From Lineus longissimus (Eukaryota; Nemertea; Pilidiophora; Heteronemertea; Lineidae): 64,000 bases of DNA. The position numbers and the translations under genes are program-made. The notes below the pieces were generated by a model that was given only the letters and a program-made list of their open reading frames with translations, was not told where the DNA came from and searched no databases. This document shows positions 1 through 11,635 of this stretch, one piece after another (positions within the stretch are counted from its first letter, which is position 1; each line of letters begins with the position of its first letter). The DNA lies in NCBI RefSeq assembly GCF_910592395.1, contig NC_088310.1:16871501-16935500 (forward strand), given 5' to 3'.

Positions 1-690
1 CGAGAAAACGCTTATGATATATACAGGTACATGTATTCATTGGGAGATTAATTTGTGTCTGTATAGCACTTTTGCATTAACCTTGAACTCAAAGCTATGT
101 TGAAACCGTATTTCTTTATGGGATTCATGATATACATGTAATTACATGTATATAATATGATAATACGCAAATATACTTATACACATGCAAAATTTCAGTT
201 GAAGGACCTTTTTGTAATTTTCAACAACTTTTAGTCAACCATTTTTCCCCGGTATAGGTCAACCGGGTTACCCGGTATACAGTCCTGTAAATTAAACAAG
301 ATTACAAAATTGCGCTTGCGGCTTACCAATCACATAAGCCACTCAGGATTGATCTGTTTCGAAAAAATTCCTGTGAGGGATTTGTATGGAAGGAAGTACA
401 TGTATTCTTTAAAAAAATTTCCGGGAGCATTTTTAGTATTCGGGTGTACCATATTTCATTTTGATTAAAAAACATTCCTATATATCATTCTGATATATCT
501 ATATGATATGAATACTGTATAGATTTCATATCGATCTTGATAACTCAGTAAAATCATTTTGCGGATAAGGAAGTGCGCCTCAAAAGAAATGGGAAATTTT
601 GTATCCATACATGTTCCCTTCTGCTTACTAATCTGACATTAAAAAGAGCGTCTACCTGTTCGGTGGAGGAAAAGCACGAGTAAATGAAAT
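1..690. other. Intergenic, no gene seen
   Basis: AT-rich non-coding DNA with frequent short ACATGTA-type palindromes, for example around 130-160. No convincing exon, RNA gene or inverted-repeat element was found on either strand. It lies upstream of the CRE-bearing promoter-like stretch. Confidence 0.5.
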
Positions 691-699
691 TTCAACTAT

Positions 700-852
700 T
701 ATTGGTCGCGAAGGGGCGCACCTGAAGTTCTGATGACGTCATCTAAAAATGACGGATGACGTCATAACGCCCGAACGCAACCTGGCAACGTCACGTGCTG
801 TTTTTGCGATTCTGCTATTAACGAGAAGACGCGTATTTCTTTCTAACGTTGG
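700..852 (+). promoter_or_regulatory. Promoter-like region with two CRE palindromes and a probable non-coding first exon
   Basis: Two TGACGTCA palindromes lie near 734 and 759, followed by an overlapping ACGTCACGTG (half CRE plus E-box) near 790. This is the densest CRE cluster in the window. About 60 bp further on, a GTAAGAG donor follows position 851, which would close a non-coding first exon. CRE sites are bound by CREB/ATF bZIP factors. That this drives the gene ending at 3312 is inference from position and orientation. Confidence 0.45.
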
Positions 853-1258
853 TAAGAGCATTTTTTTGAATCACTCTTTTAGGTCAAAATTTGCAAAATG
901 AAGAACATATTTAATTGTTAGTGCGTCCGTTTTCGTAAACGCTTCGTCCGCAGCAGCTCACGACCAAGGTCTGTCATCGGACATATTTCGCCTCTCCAAT
1001 AGGCTATAACACTGTTGGCCCAAAAAGCTGATTCCATATACCGCAAAACGTATAGGTGCATCGAAATTCTGTAAAAAGAACACCTTGGTTTCGGAATAGG
1101 GTTTCTTGCTTGAGTCGAAGTCTTACGAGAGATATTATGCACTGAATATTGAACTAAGAACATTAATTTTTCCAGGCTTTTTGGATATCGAAATGATATT
1201 TGTCACGTACATTGCGATGTTGTATGATGTCCTCTATAGGAATACTGGGGGCATCAGA

Positions 1259-3312
1259 ATGAATGGTCGCGTGGCTGAGAGTGAGAGTCAGGGTAAGTAA
1301 AGCAAAGGTTCCTTCTGTAGTTTTCCTACGGCGGTGTATCTCACTTTTTCATCTGGGGAACATACTCAATAGCATGTCTGGATCTCAACCCCACTTCACC
1401 TGGCTTTCAATGAAAAGAGCTTTGGTTGGGATTTATAGTGACTCGGGTACATTGCTTTATCACCTGACTGTGGTATAGGTATTCTTGATTACTCCGCAGG
1501 CCGCCTAATTTTTAGTTGCTAACCTAAGGCAGGTTTTCTAAGCGATAAATACTTTTAAGTGAGAGTTGTTTTGGAAGACGACTGACAGACCTTCAGAACA
1601 ATGAGTAAAATAAAGCTGCTTAAGAACAGACTAAGAGGGAAAGTTGCTCTGGATCGAAGACGTCAGGGCTAGTTCTCTGAGCGATGATTCAGGGAGAGTT
1701 GCCCTTGAAAACGATGGGCTAGTCCTCTGAGCGATAAGTTAGAGAGAGTGGCTCTGGAAGACAATGGGTTAGTCCTCTGACGAGAAGTGAGGAGATTGTT
1801 CTGAAAGACGTCGGGCTAGTCCTGTGAGCGATAAGTGAGGGAGAGTTGCTCTGTACGAAGATGGGTATAAAGTCCTCTGAGCGATATTAGTGAGGTAGAC
1901 GACGGGCTTTTGTCCTCTGAACGAGAAGTGAGGGAGAGTTGCTCTTGAAGACGACAGGCCAGTCCTCTGAACGAGAAGTGAGGGCGATTGTTCTGAAAGA
2001 CGTCGGGCTAGTCCTGTGAGCGATAAGTGTGAGAGTTGCTCTGGAAGACGACGGGCTATAGTCCTTTGAACGAGAAGTGATTGAGAGTTGCTGTTGAGCA
2101 CATCCCAATGAGCTTGAGAACGTATCACATCTCTAAGTCATCCAATTTTTCTGCAATGGGTTACAATACGCATGTTTCATCACATCTTTAAACCTTTCCA
2201 GACACTCCTTTACCACCGGCCGTGGTCGAGATGTTTGACTACCAACGGCGACGTAAGTTTAATATGACTACTTCATTGTTTGATATGTGGGCAGGTTTTG
2301 CAACACTATTTCATCGACGACGATTTTTGACATTTGTCATTGAATTTGAAAATTTCGAATAGGATAAGTGAGTACTGAATATAAATTGCAACAGTGTGTA
2401 GACAGATAGACACTAATATTCACCAAGTTACAAGATATTTGCACTAAAGCGTTGTGTATAACTGCATTTATGTTTTGCTGACTCGACCCACGATTGTCTG
2501 AATACGAACGGCTTATCCGTTTGATGGTGCGCAATCACGTCATGTTGGCCACACAAAGATTGGTTCCAAATAGACTTTGAAAAGTGTCCGACATTCCCAA
2601 TAGTTTCGTCATTTTCATTACATTTACCTTTACAGGACAAGCATGTCGTCGTCGGAAGTTCCTGGCATACGTTGAAAGACGACACTACGACTGCTGGCAA
2701 GCAGGACAAGAGCCTCCAGGCGTTTTTGACTGTGACCTTGCAAAAATGGATATGTTTGATGAGAAGGACATCCGAGTCACCATGCCGCCACCGAGGCCCT
2801 GGCAAGATCAAGTACGAGAACCGGAATCTGATGATGACGCCGGCTCCTACCCCGACACACAGACTGATTCCGCATCCAGTGCTGAAATGGACACGGATGT
2901 GACCGACAACAATTCAGGTCTCGAGTCCGACCTTGACAGTGACACAGATTCCGGAAGAGACACCGGAACCGACGCAGGTGTAGATGGTGACATTGAGCCA
3001 GAACCTGATGACCACGTCTCGAAGACTGTGACAAACACAAAACCGATTACCGTGTCTGTCCCCGACCGTGACCCTCAGCCGGTGACGGCGACTGTTCCCG
3101 ACCCCGATCCTCGGCGTAAGATCGTTGTTATCCCGCACCATAACACTCGACTGAAGACCATAGCTTTATCCGATCGCGACCCTCAGCCGATGATCGTAAC
3201 TGTCCCCGACCCTGAACCTGATCCCTCCGAAACCTATCACAATTTCTTGCATACCTTGATACGTATTGCTCACCAGCTGACGTTCTTTCTGCATGTATCT
3301 AACTTGTACTGA
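1259..3312 (+). CDS. Unrecognised three-exon gene, acidic Ser/Asp-rich protein (~253 aa)
   Basis: Coding exons are 1259-1292, 2202-2252 and 2636-3312 (TGA). All junctions are GT-AG and the phases fit exactly (34+51+677 nt = 254 codons). The first exon opens after a TTTTTCCAG acceptor at 1175 and is also open upstream, so an earlier in-frame ATG at 1193 is possible. The product begins with a basic, Cys-containing segment (VVEMFDYQRRR, then CRRRKF, then HYDCW across exons 2-3). A long Ser/Asp/Thr-rich acidic stretch follows, then repeated PDRDPQP / PDPDPR units. No signal peptide or membrane span is evident in the 1259-start form. I do not recognise the family. AATAAA at 3843 would end the message about 530 bp past the stop. 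The hydrophobic last 25 residues look less protein-like, so the true 3' end could be an unseen splice. Confidence 0.5.
1560..2105 (+). repeat. Minisatellite, roughly 52-bp degenerate units
   Basis: About eight to nine imperfect tandem copies share GAGAGTTGCTCTGGAAGACG, GGGCTAGTCCTCTGAG and CGATAAGTGAGGG blocks. Units vary by small insertions and deletions. The array fills the intron between the first two exons of the unrecognised gene and ends about 100 bp before exon 2. Antisense reading frames across it are by-products of the repeat. Confidence 0.8.
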
Positions 3313-3842
3313 GACCATGGACACAAATTTCATTTCGAAGAAATTTAGCAAGACCTTTGCGGAATGTCTCTCGTCACAACCCGCGCACGTCGTCCTCGCT
3401 GTCTTGAAGTTGTGTTCCGGCTTTCTACTACATGTAGTAGTGTGAGACACCATCGCATCTTTCATATGCCGTCGGTATTACCTATTAGCCTTCGGGTAGT
3501 AACTGTAAAGTGAGCATATACGTGTAATACATATTAGGCCTTGATATTTGTGATGGTTAAACGCGAGATCATGAGATGTAGAAATGTCCGGAACACCAGT
3601 ATTGCCTAGACTTGCCTGGTCAGTAACTTTATAGTGAAAATGGTGATACTGTTTTGTTTCATGCAGCAACGTTCCTCGAGATGTCATCTGCTAAAGATGC
3701 ACGTGCTGGGACTTGACATTATAATCATGTGACGTATCCGTGGAGAAAGAGACGAAGTGAACTGTGAAACAACGGGCTATAAATGCGAAAGGTGCCGGAG
3801 ACAAGTTGGCAGTCATTTTATTTTTTGGATATTTTTTAAAGA

Positions 3843-3848
3843 AATAAA
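3843..3848 (+). terminator. Poly(A) signal of the first gene
   Basis: An AATAAA hexamer lies about 530 bp after the stop of the three-exon gene and is followed by T-rich sequence. It is the nearest canonical signal downstream. Assignment is by position only. Confidence 0.45.
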
Positions 3849-4160
3849 GCCCCAACCGTTATCTGTTAATTTTGAATAATGTACCATGCGTTAGCAACTT
3901 AGGTGTGAAAGGAATTCTTATTCCATGATAAAAGTGTCTCTAACTTTCGTCCGTCATAAATCAAGAGGTACTAGGGAGCACTTTTTCCAGAGGGACACAG
4001 GACGTATGGATTCCAAGAAAATTCCACAAAAACCAACTGAGCCAAGGCTTGAAACATTCAAGAGATAATGACTTGTACAGACTAGAGATGATATTTGAAT
4101 AATTTGAATTATGTGAACATTTGAGGACACCTAGCTCCCCTCCCCATCCTGCCACCTGTT

Positions 4161-4475
4161 GTTTTCGATATACTCCGCCTCTCGATATTTTGTATACGAG
4201 GTAGGAGTATCAAAAACCTGTTATGTCTCAGGATGCCCGATATCCAACTTGAAAAAGGCTCATAGATGACACTCCGCAACATAATCAGACCGGATGACCA
4301 GGCAGTGAGGATGGCGAATAATTCTGTGCACTGGCACTTTCGTGCGACAATCGTAATTAGAAACAAGGAATGTTATGATGGTTTCAATATTATGAAGAAG
4401 GCATCCTGAGATCAGGTTTTTGCTATACTCCTACCTCGTATACAAAATATCGAGAGGGGGAGTATATTGAAAATC
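4161..4475. mobile_element. Foldback MITE with ~75-bp terminal inverted repeats
   Basis: The left arm (4161-4237) and right arm (about 4398-4475) are inverted copies sharing CTCGATATTTTGTATACGAG, GTAGGAGTAT and TCAGGATGCC with few mismatches. The internal ~160 bp has no coding potential. This is the structure of a small non-autonomous DNA transposon. The superfamily is not assigned because target-site duplications are not clear. Confidence 0.75.
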
Positions 4476-4777
4476 ACTGGTTACATCAGAATGGTAATCT
4501 GGTGATACGACGGGGATGTGCAAAAATAAGCCTTAGAGACAGCTTGATAGCTTCTTTTTGAACATCTTTGAACAGTGTTGGACCTGGATCAACAAACTAA
4601 TAGAAAGCTAGCTATAGCCGACCACCGACTCTTGCATTACAATACTGAGTCGGTCCCGCAACTGGGAAATAGTGGCGACCTATCCGGACTGGTCACCTAT
4701 TAGAACCAAATACGATGACGCAACATACTGGCTCAGAGGAGTTTGCCGACGATTTGTTATACGTACAATTACATGTA

Positions 4778-5094
4778 CAGTGGAACCTCCCTTGGCGGAC
4801 ACCTCTCCATTAAGGACAACCACTCTATTAAGACTTAGTTTTGGTCCTATATACATGTAGGTAGTTTCCATCCAATTTGACCTCAGTCTTTAATCCGCAA
4901 ACGAGAGTCTGGATGTTGGCAACATCCATACTCTCATCAGTGCGTTTGCGTCACCACTATCGAGATCCACAAGATTTGGTGAGTGATTTAGCTATCTCAA
5001 TACATTACATGTCAAGATGGTAATCAAAGACAGCACTCAGTCCCGAGGGACAGCACTCAGCCCCGAGGGTGTCCTTAATATGGAGGTTCTACTG
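4778..5094. mobile_element. CAGT-ended MITE (pogo-like termini), copy 1, with internal hairpin
   Basis: It starts CAGTGGAACCTCCCTTGGCG and ends in the inverse, GGAGGTTCTACTG. Internal blocks of the type CTCTATTAAGGACA and TTTTGGTCC recur in four other copies (26579, 39599, 45348, 45796). CAGT ends are typical of pogo/Tigger-type Tc1-mariner elements, so this is probably a non-autonomous derivative. A separate perfect-stemmed hairpin (4896-4950) sits inside this copy only. Confidence 0.65.
4896..4950. repeat. 55-bp hairpin nested in MITE copy 1
   Basis: CGCAAAC pairs with GTTTGCG, GAGAGT with ACTCTC, and GGATGTT with AACATCC around a GGC loop. The other members of the CAGT-ended family in this window lack it. 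It is probably an independent insertion or a lineage-specific palindrome. Confidence 0.6.
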
Positions 5095-5099
5095 TATGA

Positions 5100-5840
5100 C
5101 GAGAATGAATCTGCAAGACAGAGTGTACACTGAGCGATGATCTGATTATGGCATTCATGAATAAAACAGGCGAATACTATGAAATATTTAAAGTTGGAAA
5201 TTTTGTCCGGTCGGAGTAAACATACAGAAACCATCAGATCATTCCGAAGAAAGCTCGAGCCACGACAGAATCCTGTCGCGGATAACCAAAGGGAAATCGT
5301 AGAATTACCCCCCCCCCAGGCCCCTCCCGGCATGTGGCCGATTTAGTGCCACCCGTGCGGCCCAATGGTATAGGTTAATAGATAGCATCCTCCTTTTCCA
5401 TACATGCTCCCTTCCGCTTGCTCAGCTCACTGACAGGCACGGAGCCTAAATGATAATGATGGCAGTGGAAGCGAGTAGGCCTATATCATCCGGTAGCATA
5501 TAGAGTGTACTATACTGGTGTCGGTCACACTGTTGGCTCATACATCTGTTGGGTGTTGATACATGTATATTTTGTCAGTCCACAAAAAGTGTCAGTAATA
5601 TTTCGGGAACAAAATCTTGATTTGTTTCTAAAGTCAACTACTTTGCGATCAGTTTGTTTTAAACAATCCGAGTTTATTTGCGAAAATGTTGTTAAAAAAA
5701 AATTTCTTGGAAATAAACTTGATCAAACCGGCGAATGAACGAACGTGTTCTATTGAATGAACAAACGGCTGTCATACGAGACTGCCTCACCCATTGTCTA
5801 GGCAGGTGTAAATAAGGAATGTGCTTGTGTTCTCCATACG
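5100..5840. other. Intergenic, no gene seen
   Basis: Short open frames occur on both strands but none has splice context or recognisable content. A C-run lies near 5307-5315. No repeat structure was resolved between the CAGT-ended MITE and the inverted-repeat block beginning near 5849. Confidence 0.4.
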
Positions 5841-6169
5841 ACTGTCAACTACCACAGGCACGTGGAAATAAGAGCTCAATAGCTCCCCCCCCCGCCATCG
5901 ATTTACAAACACACCCCACTGGCACTGACATCGCACGTAAAAGAATGTATTTTAACTCACACAACGTAGTGAGTGTAATGGTTACGTATGTATATAAAGT
6001 GTAAACAAAATTCATATATCCATCATGTCCATCGAATCTGAAAAAATTTGTGCAGACCCATGACAGTTCCGGTTCCGGTACAGTTTGTTGCATTCCATAC
6101 GGGCCGCGCTTGCCGATCCTGCTTTCACGACGCACCGCAACCACAGTTACCATGATTCCCGTTGTTGAC

Positions 6170-6220
6170 GCAATTATTTCATGACGTCATGAGCCATTGA
6201 CCAATCACGCAAGTAGATTT
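6170..6220 (-). promoter_or_regulatory. CRE plus CCAAT module, copy A
   Basis: TGACGTCA (near 6182) lies next to GACCAATCACG (CCAAT in this orientation), upstream on the minus strand of a short open frame starting near 6153. The same module recurs near 7138 in copy B. It resembles a promoter carried by the duplicated element. Activity is not shown by sequence alone. Confidence 0.35.
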
Positions 6221-7127
6221 ATTCACACCGGCGCCACTGTCTTGAAGTGTATCTAAAAATCGTCTGCTAGAACATACAGGACAACAATGTCGGCGGAGAC
6301 AGTTGTGACATTTCATTGCAGACGAAGTAAACGTCCTCTTCTTCTCGATTTACGTACTTTACTTCAAAAAGTCAGTTTTAACACTACTGCACAAATATAG
6401 AGTGGTCTTAAAGTTCCATTTGGATAGAGATTTGACGGACTGATTTGGAAATTCATTCCAACCATGCAACTGTTTCAGAAATGAGAAAAAGCTCCTGGGT
6501 GTCATGACATGCATGATGTGTCTTGCCTCTGCATTTTTGTACTCAGACATGTCAGAGGGCTTTCAACTTTCATATCATTGAAGAAATAATTCATTCCAAT
6601 CTACAAGTATATCAATCACATCATTTATTTAAAAATCGTCTGCTAGGACATACAGGACAACGTCGGTGGAGACAGTTGTGACATTTCAATTTTCATTGCA
6701 TAGAGATTTGACGGACTGATTTGGAAATTCATTTCAGCCATGCAACTGTTTCAGAAATGAGAAAAAGCTCCTGGGTGCCATGACATGCATTCAATTATTA
6801 ACTCACCACAAACACTGCTTCTGTCAGCAGATATGAGACAGCTACCGGTGCGGGGACTATTTCTTTATGGGGCCTTATTGTTCAGCGTCTCCAAGGAATT
6901 CTATTTTTAACTCACACAACGTAGTGAGTGTAATGGTTACGTGTATGTATAAAGTGTAAACAAAATTCATATATCCATCATGTCCATCGAATCTGAAAAA
7001 ATTTGTGCAGACCCATGACAGTTCCGGTTCCGGTACAGTTTGTTGCATTCCATACGGGCCGCGCTTGCCGATCCTGCTTTCACGACGCACCGCAACCACA
7101 GTTACCATGATTCCCATTGTTGACGCA

Positions 7128-7178
7128 ATTATTTCATGACGTCATGAGCCATTGACCAATCACGCAAGTAGATTTATT
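7128..7178 (-). promoter_or_regulatory. CRE plus CCAAT module, copy B
   Basis: This is a near-identical copy of the module at 6170-6220, again about 20-60 bp from a minus-strand open frame whose first 60 or so codons match those of copy A. Conservation between copies reflects recent duplication and is not proof of function. Confidence 0.35.
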
Positions 7179-7581
7179 CACACCGGCGCCACTGTCTTGA
7201 AGTGTATCTAAAAATCGTCTGCTAGAACATACAGGACAACAACGTCGGCGGAGACAGTTGTGATATTTCATTGCAGACGAAGTAAACGTCCTCTTCTTCT
7301 CGATTTACGTACTTTACTTCAAAAAGTCAGTTTTAACACTACTGCACAAATATAGAGTGGTCTTAAAGTTCCATTTGGATAGAGATTTGACGGACTGATT
7401 TGGAAATTCATTCCAACCATGCAACTGTTTCAGAAATGAGAAAAAGCTCCTGGGTGTCATGACATGCATTCAATTATTATTTCACCACAAAGAGCTGCTT
7501 CTGTCAGCAGATATGAGACAGCTACCGGGGCGGGGACTATTTCTTTATGGGGCCTTATTGTTCAGCGTCTCCAAGGAATTG

Positions 7582-8020
7582 CCTTGGGGGGGGGGGGGTT
7601 GGGGGGGGGGGGCCTTCCCCCCAATGTACTGACTAAAACCTGTCACTTTCAGAGAACTGGGGAGGGGGTTTGAGGGACTCATCCCCCAATGTACTGGCTA
7701 AATATGTCAGAAGGACGGGGGTTGGGGGGCTTCCCCATGTCAAACAGTTACAAGTGTGAGTTCACTAGAGATTGCTCTTTACATATTAGAGTCCAATGGG
7801 GGGGGGGGGGGGCTTCCCCTCAATGTACTGACTAAAACCTGTCACTTTCAGAGAACGGGGGAGGGGGTTTGGGGGACTCATCCCCCAATGTACTGGCTTT
7901 ATATGTCAGAAGGACAGTTGTGTGAGTTCACTAGAGATTGCTCTTTACATATTACGTGTAATGTTAGTGGGGGGGGGTTGTAAGTCGATTTGTGTGGGGG
8001 TGTGTAGGGTGGGGGGGGGG
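7582..8020 (+). repeat. Duplicated G-run repeats just upstream of SRD5A
   Basis: Two ~200-bp direct copies (about 7582-7790 and 7797-7955) share AATGTACTGACTAAAACCTG and GAGTTCACTAGAGATTGCTC. They are separated and flanked by poly-G runs of 8-14 bases (about 7587-7612, 7798-7813, 7971-7978, 8010-8020). The runs could form G-quadruplexes on the plus strand. Homopolymer lengths in an assembly may be inexact. Confidence 0.7.
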
Positions 8021-8137
8021 CTATTAAACTCTTATTTCCACATGCCTGTAGCTGTGGTGACACACCAAGTTCGGAGACAGTCACAATCTTCACAACCTCT
8101 CTGAAGACACAACAGTGGAAAAGACGCCACAACCAGC

Positions 8138-11100
8138 ATGTATGCCTTGTCGTCCTATCAACAAAGACAACAACAACACACAATGGCAGCCACCATGAAA
8201 CAAAAAAATTTCTTGGAAAACTTCCTACAAAATGAACAATTCTACATAAATGTGATGTCCTACGTAATTATAGCGATGGGCATCTTGGTTAACTTCATCC
8301 TGCACAAAATACCCGCTCCTTATGGCCGCTACAACGATGGGAGCACCAAATGGGGCTTCCAAATAGATGGAAAAGTTGGTTGGATTTTGCAAGAACTTCC
8401 TGCTCTTCTTGTTCCTTTTGTATGCTTGCTCATTCAATATAAAAACCTCCCTTTTACAAAATATCTTGCCAATTACGTCTTGCTGGCACTGTTCATGTGC
8501 CATTATGTTCAAAGGTAGGTCATGCATGAGTGACTCGGTGAACCTACGCTAGGTTGAATAATAGGTATAGCCTATAGCCAAGGCCTAGGATTAGGAGTAG
8601 GACTATAGGTCTGGTCAAGGCCTACCAGTTTGGGACGAGTATTCCTTTATTTTCTTCTCTTGCAGAAATGAATGTACTGCAAAATGCACTGCAAGTGAAA
8701 ATAAGTTAATTTCACTGCCATTATTTATCAATAACGTTACTTTAGGTACATCCCCGTCCAATGTTTTCACTACCTGATTTGTATTTTTTAGTAAAGGATT
8801 CCGAATTCGAACTCCACTCAAGAGTTTTTTAATTTGGACCCTGCAGGGTGTCCGAATAAAGAAACGTCTCCGAATAGTGACCCGTCCCGAACTGATATGG
8901 CACTCTCAGTCTCACCAAAATAATGCCTTATTTAGACATATGTGAAGTTGTCCATCATGCGGTTCATGTCTCAATTAGATATGGAAATTTCACCATAATA
9001 GACATACCAGGTTTGGGGTACCAACAAGCTACTTGGCATGTGAACGGACCCCAATACAGTAGTCTGTGACCAAATTGGTATTCCACCACTCAAGGTACGA
9101 TTCTGATAGGCAATAAGGGAGATGTTACATACATCGATCTTCCAACCAGCCTTCGACTGTACCTAGCTACTTGAAGAAATCGCTACAGAGTCATTATTTT
9201 GTTTACATTTTTTCTTTCTGTTTTGCGCAATCGTGGCTTGGATACTCATGCTCCAAGGCTTCATTTTACACCTTTATTTACCATGTTCACATCAAGTCAA
9301 ATCTGTTCTTATCTTCTTTCAAGGTGTGTCATCTTCCCTCTGCTCATCCGGGGTGGAAAGCCATCCCCTTTTGTAACAGTCTTCATGGCATTTATTTACT
9401 GCATGATGAATGGATACATCCAGGGTAGAACACTCACAAAATATGCTGATTTTCCACCGGAAGAGGTCTACAGTCCAAGATTTATGGCAGGTGGGTAATT
9501 ACCCCTTAGTATTCCTCCATTATAAAGGTGAGACAGTGTCAGTGAGACTTGCACAGTCTCATGCCAACAATAGGATTCAAACAGGGGCCTCTTGTTGACT
9601 TGAGACCTGGGCCCCACGACCATGTCAATGCAGTACATAAAAAAGTCACTGACTGGCAAAGACTAAAGTGACACACAAAGTCATAGGAATTACATTTTGT
9701 ATCAAGCATGATTATGAAAATTCAACAATCATTACATAAATTGTATAACTTGTGCTTACAAGTATATTTATTGTTTACTTTACAGGATGTTTTTTCTTCC
9801 TGTGTGGTATGTTGATAAATTTACACTCTGACCACCTCCTGCGAAATCTGCGGAAACCTGGTGAAACTGGTTATAAAATCCCAAGGGGTAAGTCAGTTGT
9901 GCCGGAAGCTCTTTTGGTCAAGTGTTAAAGATTCAAAGCCGGTATTGTTTGTGACCCACCACGACAAAATGAGCCGCATGTCGCACAGAAGATGAGCCTA
10001 AAATGACACCAGGAAATAACAATAAAAATTGATGTACTCGGATTTCACAAAAGGCAGACAACAGTGAAATGAGCAACCAGTCCGTCTCAACCTGTCAAGC
10101 TCGGAGCGACATGCGACTCATTTTGTCGTGGTGGGTCACATTTACCTGACAAGTCATGTAAATAGTGAAGAAATTTGGCACTGTTTTCCCGACATTCGTG
10201 CACCAAGTGATGAAATCTTGTCTTGTGCGCACGACTAATTTAAGCTCGGGCTGAATCTTCCACTGGATACACAATCCAGATGGTGTCAGTTCAAGGCACC
10301 AGATCAAACACTAGAGCATTGTGCTCCAGAGCTGCCAACTTGGGGACACAGAGAGACTGCAGGCCTCGTGGCCAAATGGTGCATCACTGGAGACGGAGCT
10401 GTGTAGATCAAGAGACTACAGTCAGGTTTATAAGTAAGCTGAACCCTAAGAAGCAGAAGATTGGACACACAATGTCACATATCAAGTAAAAAAATTTAGT
10501 GACTGCATAGCACACGATACTACAAGCGTTACATATTTCATCAATGTTTTCGATAGTGATCCTCAGCGAAGTATTAGAAGAGACCTGTTTTCTTAGATAC
10601 TAAAAAACAATGGTTGATTAACCACTTAATGCCGTAAGACGTGTACATACGCGAACTCTATGTAAACCGCTCTGCTGTAAGACGTATATATATGTCAACT
10701 GTCAACAGGTTTGTTCCATGTAAAATCCTGTACTCAAACCCATATCTAAACAATTGTGGGGAATCTCTAGCGTAAACTGAAACTTAGGAGGCTTCGAGCT
10801 TCACAAATACACCAGCTGGCAGCACTTGATCGATGGCCGCTGCAAAGACAAAAAAATGAAATTTTCCTGAAATTAATTCCGGCAGAGCGGTAAGGTAAGA
10901 ACAATTTTATTGCGGCAGTAACAGGTTAAAAAACAAAATTAATCTCATCCTCTTGAAAAGAAATTTTCGGTAACTTTATCTGAATTAATTGAGCATCAGA
11001 TTGACTGGTTGTAGTGAAGAAGTATCGTCGTTCTAATTTCAGGTGGAATGTTTGAGTATGTCTCGGGTGCAAACTTCTTTGGTGAGATTGTCGAATGGAT

Positions 11101-11635
11101 GGGCTTTGCCATAGCCTGTTGGAACTTACCTGCCTTGTCTTTCTTTATCTTTACATTCTGCAATCTTGTGCCAAGAGGAATAGCACATCATAAGTAAGTT
11201 TGAATTTGAGCTTTCAACTCAGGTAGTTTGGCGATGTCCAGCCTTTAGTCATTCAGCTGTCGAATTTTTAAAAGTAAACGCATTGTTGATTAAAATAGTT
11301 CGAAGCATAGGTTACCTGTCAGAGACCATCAATTTCAATATCATAATTGAACAAATTTCAATATCATAATTGAACAAATTACCCGATGTTTTTCATGTGG
11401 CTCAAGCTCAGGAAGATGACCTGTATCAAGTAATCTATACTTGCTGGCATGGATGTCAGAGCTGGTTTCACAAGAACAAGATAATAGATTTGTGTGTATG
11501 ATCTAAATCAAAAGCTTTGTATAGTTTCTGATCATTCTCCCTACCCTTTGTTTCGATTTCCTTTGCAGGAGTTACCTCAAGAAGTTTGAGAACTACCCAA
11601 AAAATAGAAAGGCGGTAATTCCATTCTTATGCTGA
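8138..11635 (+). CDS. SRD5A1/2-like: Steroid 5-alpha-reductase (SRD5A1/2 type), five exons, complete
   Basis: The enzyme uses NADPH to reduce the delta-4,5 double bond of 3-oxo-delta-4 steroids in the ER membrane. Exons are 8138-8514, 9324-9490, 9786-9887, 11043-11193 and 11569-11635; all junctions are GT-AG and the frame is continuous (287 aa). A second ATG at 8183 gives 272 aa, closer to the vertebrate ~255-260. Family marks: QELP at residues 85-88 with the catalytic Glu86; HY at 122-123 (the Tyr paired with that Glu in human SRD5A2); the NADPH-site block HSDHLLRNLRKPG at 195-207; GGMFEYVSGANFFGEIVEW after 215; and a C-terminal YPKNRKAVIPF close to the human end. Hydrophobic segments fit a polytopic protein. 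Exon 4 and 5 wording (LPAL, NRKAVIPF) is slightly nearer SRD5A2, so it may predate the vertebrate SRD5A1/SRD5A2 split. Confidence 0.94.
9950..10141. mobile_element. MITE with ~35-bp inverted ends, in SRD5A intron 3
   Basis: The ends are GTGACCCACCACGACAAAAT and its inverse ATTTTGTCGTGGTGGGTCAC, extending to CGCATGTCGC / GCGACATGCG. The inner part (AATTGATGTACTCGGATTTC, AACCAGTCCGTCT) recurs in diverged form at 31025-31160 in a KNL1 intron. The near-perfect arms suggest a young copy. Confidence 0.8.
10618..10929. mobile_element. TTAA-ended MITE in SRD5A intron 3
   Basis: It opens TTAACCACTTAATGCCGTAA and closes with the inverse-like TTATTGCGGCAGTAACAGGTTAA. TTAA at both edges fits TTAA-targeting elements (piggyBac or Kolobok types). 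There is no coding capacity, and arm similarity is moderate. Confidence 0.5.

Larger units (their letters stand above)
5849..8065. mobile_element. 2.2-kb block bounded by ~80-bp inverted repeats, upstream of SRD5A
   Basis: The left end (5849-5930) and right end (about 7978-8065) are inverted relatives. Both hold ACAGGCACGTGGAAATAAGAG-like sequence, a C/G homopolymer, and an ATCGATTTACAAACACACCCC-like run. Between them are direct duplications: copy A about 5946-6520, a shortened copy 6629-6898, and copy B 6905-7583, with A and B offset by 955 bp. The right end stops about 70 bp before the SRD5A start codon. The structure suggests a composite, non-autonomous DNA element. No transposase is visible. 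Confidence 0.55.

Noticed and set aside
1769-2128. Minus-strand open frame of 119 codons at 1.8-2.1 kb
   Set aside because: It is a by-product of the ~52-bp minisatellite; the same residues recur with the period of the repeat.
5845-7117. Two similar minus-strand frames starting VTVVAVRRESR as paralogous genes
   Set aside because: They lie in a 955-bp direct duplication inside a mobile block and diverge after the duplicated part; no exon structure follows. Kept only as possible element transcripts.
9171-9498. Open frames covering SRD5A exon 2 as separate genes
   Set aside because: Only 9324-9490 is conserved SRD5A sequence; the rest is intron read-through.
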